Shown in pieces: positions 63,664-64,000 of a stretch of DNA of 64,000 bases. Source of the DNA: JANPCX01 sp031431125 (GTDB lineage Bacteria; Pseudomonadota; Gammaproteobacteria; Burkholderiales; Burkholderiaceae_C). The position numbers and the translations under genes are program-made. The DNA is taken from contig JANPCX010000040.1 in the NCBI GenBank assembly GCA_031431125.1, positions 1 to 64,000 on the forward strand, read 5' to 3'. Numbering within the stretch: position 1 is the stretch's first letter; each line of letters opens with the position of its first letter. The notes below the pieces were generated by a model. The model made no database searches. It saw only the letters and a list, made by a program, of their open reading frames with translations, and was not told the DNA's origin.

Positions 63664-64000
63664 TCAGCGGTCCATGCGCTTGAGTTCGTCGGCCAAGAAC
63701 GCCGCCACCAGCACGGTACGGCCACCCGCGAGCCGTATTTGATAGGCCTGGCCCGTGGTGCTGGAGGCGGATGCAATTTGATCGATAAAGTCTTGCGCCG
63801 TGTTCACATGCTCACCCATTTTGGCAAGCTTGCCACGCAAGAAGCGGCCTGCCTCACTCGGAGAATAAGCTTTGCCACTGCGCACGAACTGAGCGCTTGG
63901 GTGGGTCTCAATCAAACGTATCAAACGCTCAATGCGTGCCTGCTCCGCAGGCGGAGGAAGGGCCAGGCTCCCTGCGCTGGCAGTGAGCAAAGACCAAGCC
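63664..64000 (-). CDS. DUF5329-like secreted protein, 5' end beyond the window
   Basis: The frame is open to the right edge. The visible part has the end of a hydrophobic segment (AWSLLTASAGSLA, a signal peptide tail) then PPAEQARIERLIRLIETH, RSGKAYSPSEAGRFLRGKL, DFIDQIASASSTTGQAYQIRLAGGR. These match the DUF5329 pattern as I remember it. The function is unknown and it is probably periplasmic. A TTG at 63990 would be an artificial start, since the coding frame continues past it. Confidence 0.75.
   Translation of the reverse strand, partial: AWSLLTASAGSLALPPPAEQARIERLIRLIETHPSAQFVRSGKAYSPSEAGRFLRGKLAKMGEHVNTAQDFIDQIASASSTTGQAYQIRLAGGRTVLVAAFLADELKRMDR

Overview
The window looks like chromosome from a Burkholderiales betaproteobacterium, most likely Comamonadaceae. 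The basis is gene content and order: the backbone aroK-aroB-dgt-gltB-gltD next to an mlaFEDACB operon, many Bug/TTT and Liv-type periplasmic binding proteins, PHA/wax-ester storage genes, HexR control of sugar genes, and moderately high GC with GTG/TTG starts. This is family-level inference, since no rRNA is present. I saw no rRNA, tRNA or CRISPR array.

Layout. 1-350: probable trailing end of an insertion sequence. 351-5433: trehalose block, with a GH15 hydrolase divergent from a membrane-tethered OtsA and from OtsB. 5605-11045: storage and turnover genes (WS/DGAT acyltransferase, acyl-CoA-binding protein, PHA-granule-associated protein, lipoprotein metallopeptidase, molybdopterin oxidoreductase). 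11153-15189: M20 amidohydrolase, then an overlapping trio of isochorismatase-like hydrolase, a PfpI-NIPSNAP fusion and a GlxA/AraC regulator. 15214-21026: central sugar metabolism (tal-pgi-HAD on minus, zwf-hexR on plus) around a HexR-like operator. 21360-25348: mla lipid-transport operon. 25622-31912: glutamate synthase, with gltD carrying an internal stop. 32043-35687: degenerate RAYT-like protein, dgt, aroB, aroK. 35979-43572: type IV minor pilins and PilY1. 43842-46912: zinc-ribbon membrane protein, 5'-nucleotidase, Crp/Fnr regulator. 47036-56029: acyl-CoA ligase plus a complete Liv-type ABC importer and a second adenylate-forming ligase. 56210-61484: Bug protein, TauE/SafE permease, two orphan Liv-type binding proteins and a frameshifted Bug remnant. 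61611-64000: di-haem peroxidase, small secreted protein, dtd, and a DUF5329-like gene running off the window.

How the parts work together. tal/pgi and zwf feed glucose-6-phosphate metabolism and appear to share HexR control. Glucose-6-phosphate is also the acceptor for OtsA. The acyl-CoA ligase/Liv cluster reads as uptake plus CoA-activation of a carboxylic acid, with a divergent Crp-type regulator. The pilin cluster encodes the priming and tip complex of type IV pili.

Most notable non-routine signals: a gltD with two damaging substitutions (an amber stop and loss of a conserved cysteine); two MITE-like inverted-repeat elements, one placed exactly at the gltD stop codon; four copies of a REP-like hairpin repeat, two inside the Liv operon; a RAYT-family protein that has lost its HUH histidines and catalytic tyrosine; a 10-base homopolymer inside transaldolase; an OtsA with an extra membrane sensor-like module; and a PfpI-NIPSNAP fusion. 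I did not find a clearly new defence or biosynthetic system. The best candidates for undescribed biology are the PfpI-NIPSNAP/GlxA trio and the tethered OtsA.
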